Below are positions 4,520 through 5,634 of a DNA stretch of 5,634 bases, piece by piece. Every line of letters begins with the position of its first letter. Within the stretch, counting starts at the first letter, position 1. The notes under the pieces are model-generated. The model was given only the letters and a program-made list of their open reading frames with translations. It ran no database searches and was not told where the DNA came from. The stretch lies in assembly GCA_020425485.1 (NCBI GenBank), contig JAGQRL010000003.1, positions 1 through 5,634 on the forward strand. The letters are read 5' to 3'. The position numbers and the translations under genes were made by a program. This DNA comes from Rhodospirillaceae bacterium (GTDB lineage: Bacteria; Pseudomonadota; Alphaproteobacteria; DSM-16000; Inquilinaceae).

Positions 4520-5634
4520 CTAGCTCACCGCGCCGTGGCAGTGCTTGTACTTCTTGCCCGAACCGCAGGGGCACGGCGCGTTGCGGGCCACCTTGCCCCA
4601 GGTTTCCGGGTCGTTGGGATCGATGGCCACGCCCGGCGGCGGGGCACGGCGGATCGGCGACACCGGGGCCGGCCCCTTGGCAAGCTGCGGCCCGCCGGGC
4701 GCGGGGCGCGCCATGCCATCGGTGCCGGTGGCTTGCAGGCCTTCCGCACCCGCCACCTGCGCCAGGGCCGGATCGCGCCGGCTTTCCTGGGCACGGGCCA
4801 TGCGCTCGGCTTCCATCTGGGCGATCTGTTCCTGGCTGACGGAGCGGAACTCCACCAGGCTGAGCGTGCGGGTGATGGTTTCGCCGAGCCGCGTGAGGAA
4901 CGCCTCGAACATCTCGAACGCGTCGGTCTGGTACTCGCGCAGCGGATCGCGCTGGGCATAGGCGCGCAGCTGCACGCTCTGGCGCAGGTGGTCGAGCGCC
5001 AGCAGGTGCTCCTTCCAGAGCTGGTCGAGGATCTGCAGCAGCAGCGAGCGTTCGGCCTGGCGCATCATCTCCGGCCCCACATTGGCCGCCTTGGCCGCCA
5101 TGTGGTCGTCCGACGCGGTGCGCACCCGCTCCTCGATCTCCGGCTCGGCGATGCCCTCTTCCTTCGCCCAGTCGGCAATCGGCAGGTCGAGGCCGAGGAT
5201 GCGCTTCACCTCGTCGGTCAGCCCGTCGATGTCCCACTGCTCGGAGTAGGAGTTCTTGGGGATGGCGCGCATCACCATGTCGGTGATCACCTGGTGGCGC
5301 ATGTCGGTGACGATGCCGTTGATGTCCTCGATTTCCATGATGTCGCGGCGCTGCTCGTAGATGGCGCGGCGCTGCTCGTTCATCACGTTGTCGAACTTCA
5401 GCAGGTTCTTGCGGATGTCGAAGTTGCGCGCTTCGACCTTCTGCTGGGCCTTTTCCAGGGCCTTGTTGATCCACGGGTGGGTGATGGACTCGCCGTCCTT
5501 CAGCCCCAGCCGGCGCAGCATGCCGTCCAGACGGTCCGACGCGAAGATGCGCATCAGGTCGTCCTGCAGCGACAAGAAGAACTTCGACCGGCCGGGGTCG
5601 CCCTGGCGGCCGGACCGGCCGCGCAGCTGGTTGT
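4520..5634 (-). CDS. secA: Protein translocase ATPase SecA, C-terminal part
   Basis: SecA is the ATPase motor that pushes unfolded preproteins through SecYEG at the inner membrane. The window holds the last 370 residues, with the N-terminal part beyond the right edge. In order from the edge: the helicase motif VI region [19 protein letters not shown] (residues 1-19 of this fragment), then [15 protein letters not shown] leading into the helical scaffold with [16 protein letters not shown]. The helical wing follows, then the two-helix finger region ([18 protein letters not shown] to [14 protein letters not shown]). Next is a Pro/Ala-rich linker and finally the zinc-binding SEC-C tail [17 protein letters not shown], with C354, C356, C365 and H366 of this fragment. 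All expected C-terminal elements are intact. The secA promoter is outside the window. The next gene downstream is the cytoplasmic cyclase. Confidence 0.98.
   Translation of the reverse strand, partial: NQLRGRSGRQGDPGRSKFFLSLQDDLMRIFASDRLDGMLRRLGLKDGESITHPWINKALEKAQQKVEARNFDIRKNLLKFDNVMNEQRRAIYEQRRDIMEIEDINGIVTDMRHQVITDMVMRAIPKNSYSEQWDIDGLTDEVKRILGLDLPIADWAKEEGIAEPEIEERVRTASDDHMAAKAANVGPEMMRQAERSLLLQILDQLWKEHLLALDHLRQSVQLRAYAQRDPLREYQTDAFEMFEAFLTRLGETITRTLSLVEFRSVSQEQIAQMEAERMARAQESRRDPALAQVAGAEGLQATGTDGMARPAPGGPQLAKGPAPVSPIRRAPPPGVAIDPNDPETWGKVARNAPCPCGSGKKYKHCHGAVS

Noticed and set aside
3008..4839. Long plus-strand frames (3008-4081, 3769-4839, also 1868-2635) antisense to the enzyme genes
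   Set aside because: They mirror the codon structure of the real minus-strand genes, are rich in His/Arg/Gly and show no family motif; the minus-strand products are unmistakable.
5573..5575. TTG at 5575 as a start for a short SecA-like protein
   Set aside because: The frame continues upstream to the window edge with the conserved [10 protein letters not shown] motif, so this is internal to full-length SecA.

Overview
The window is high-GC DNA with dense coding. It most likely comes from an alphaproteobacterium. The main clue is a DUF2336 (COG5330) protein at the left edge, a family found mostly in Alphaproteobacteria; the SecA tail and the strong G/C preference at third codon positions also fit. 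A Rhodospirillales-like host is my guess, but nothing in the window fixes the order or genus.

Layout, left to right. (1) Positions 1-922 hold the first 307 codons of a leftward DUF2336 gene that runs off the edge. (2) Positions 923-1304 are a gene-free, relatively AT-rich region with several dyads and promoter-like boxes, lying between divergent genes. (3) Positions 1305-1568 hold a small rightward ORF (87 aa, Pro/Ala-rich) that I consider a probable real gene. (4) Positions 1569-1720 are a short convergent intergenic region with GC-rich hairpins. (5) Positions 4520-1721 form a leftward group, read in the order secA tail, cytoplasmic cyclase-family protein (3811-4494), PhyH-type Fe(II)/2-oxoglutarate oxygenase (2918-3745), a 372-base gap, and a second cyclase-family protein with a Tat-type signal peptide (1721-2545). 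The secA frame runs off the right edge.

How the genes may work together. The cytoplasmic cyclase starts 25 bases after the secA stop and the PhyH gene 65 bases after the cyclase, with no clear terminator in either gap, so readthrough from secA is plausible. The cluster pairs a putative metal-dependent amide/ester/lactone hydrolase, an oxygenase and a probably exported hydrolase of the same superfamily. This looks like a small catabolic or detoxification module, but no substrate can be named. The 372-base gap before the exported cyclase holds four successive inverted repeats. One is a perfect 9-bp stem followed by a T-rich run in the direction of transcription, so this gene may be separately controlled or subject to attenuation.

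The most interesting points are the cyclase-PhyH-cyclase module, the loss of two of the four expected ligands in the metal motif of the cytoplasmic cyclase, and the dyad-rich leader of the exported cyclase. I saw no tRNA, rRNA, CRISPR array, insertion sequence or phage gene.
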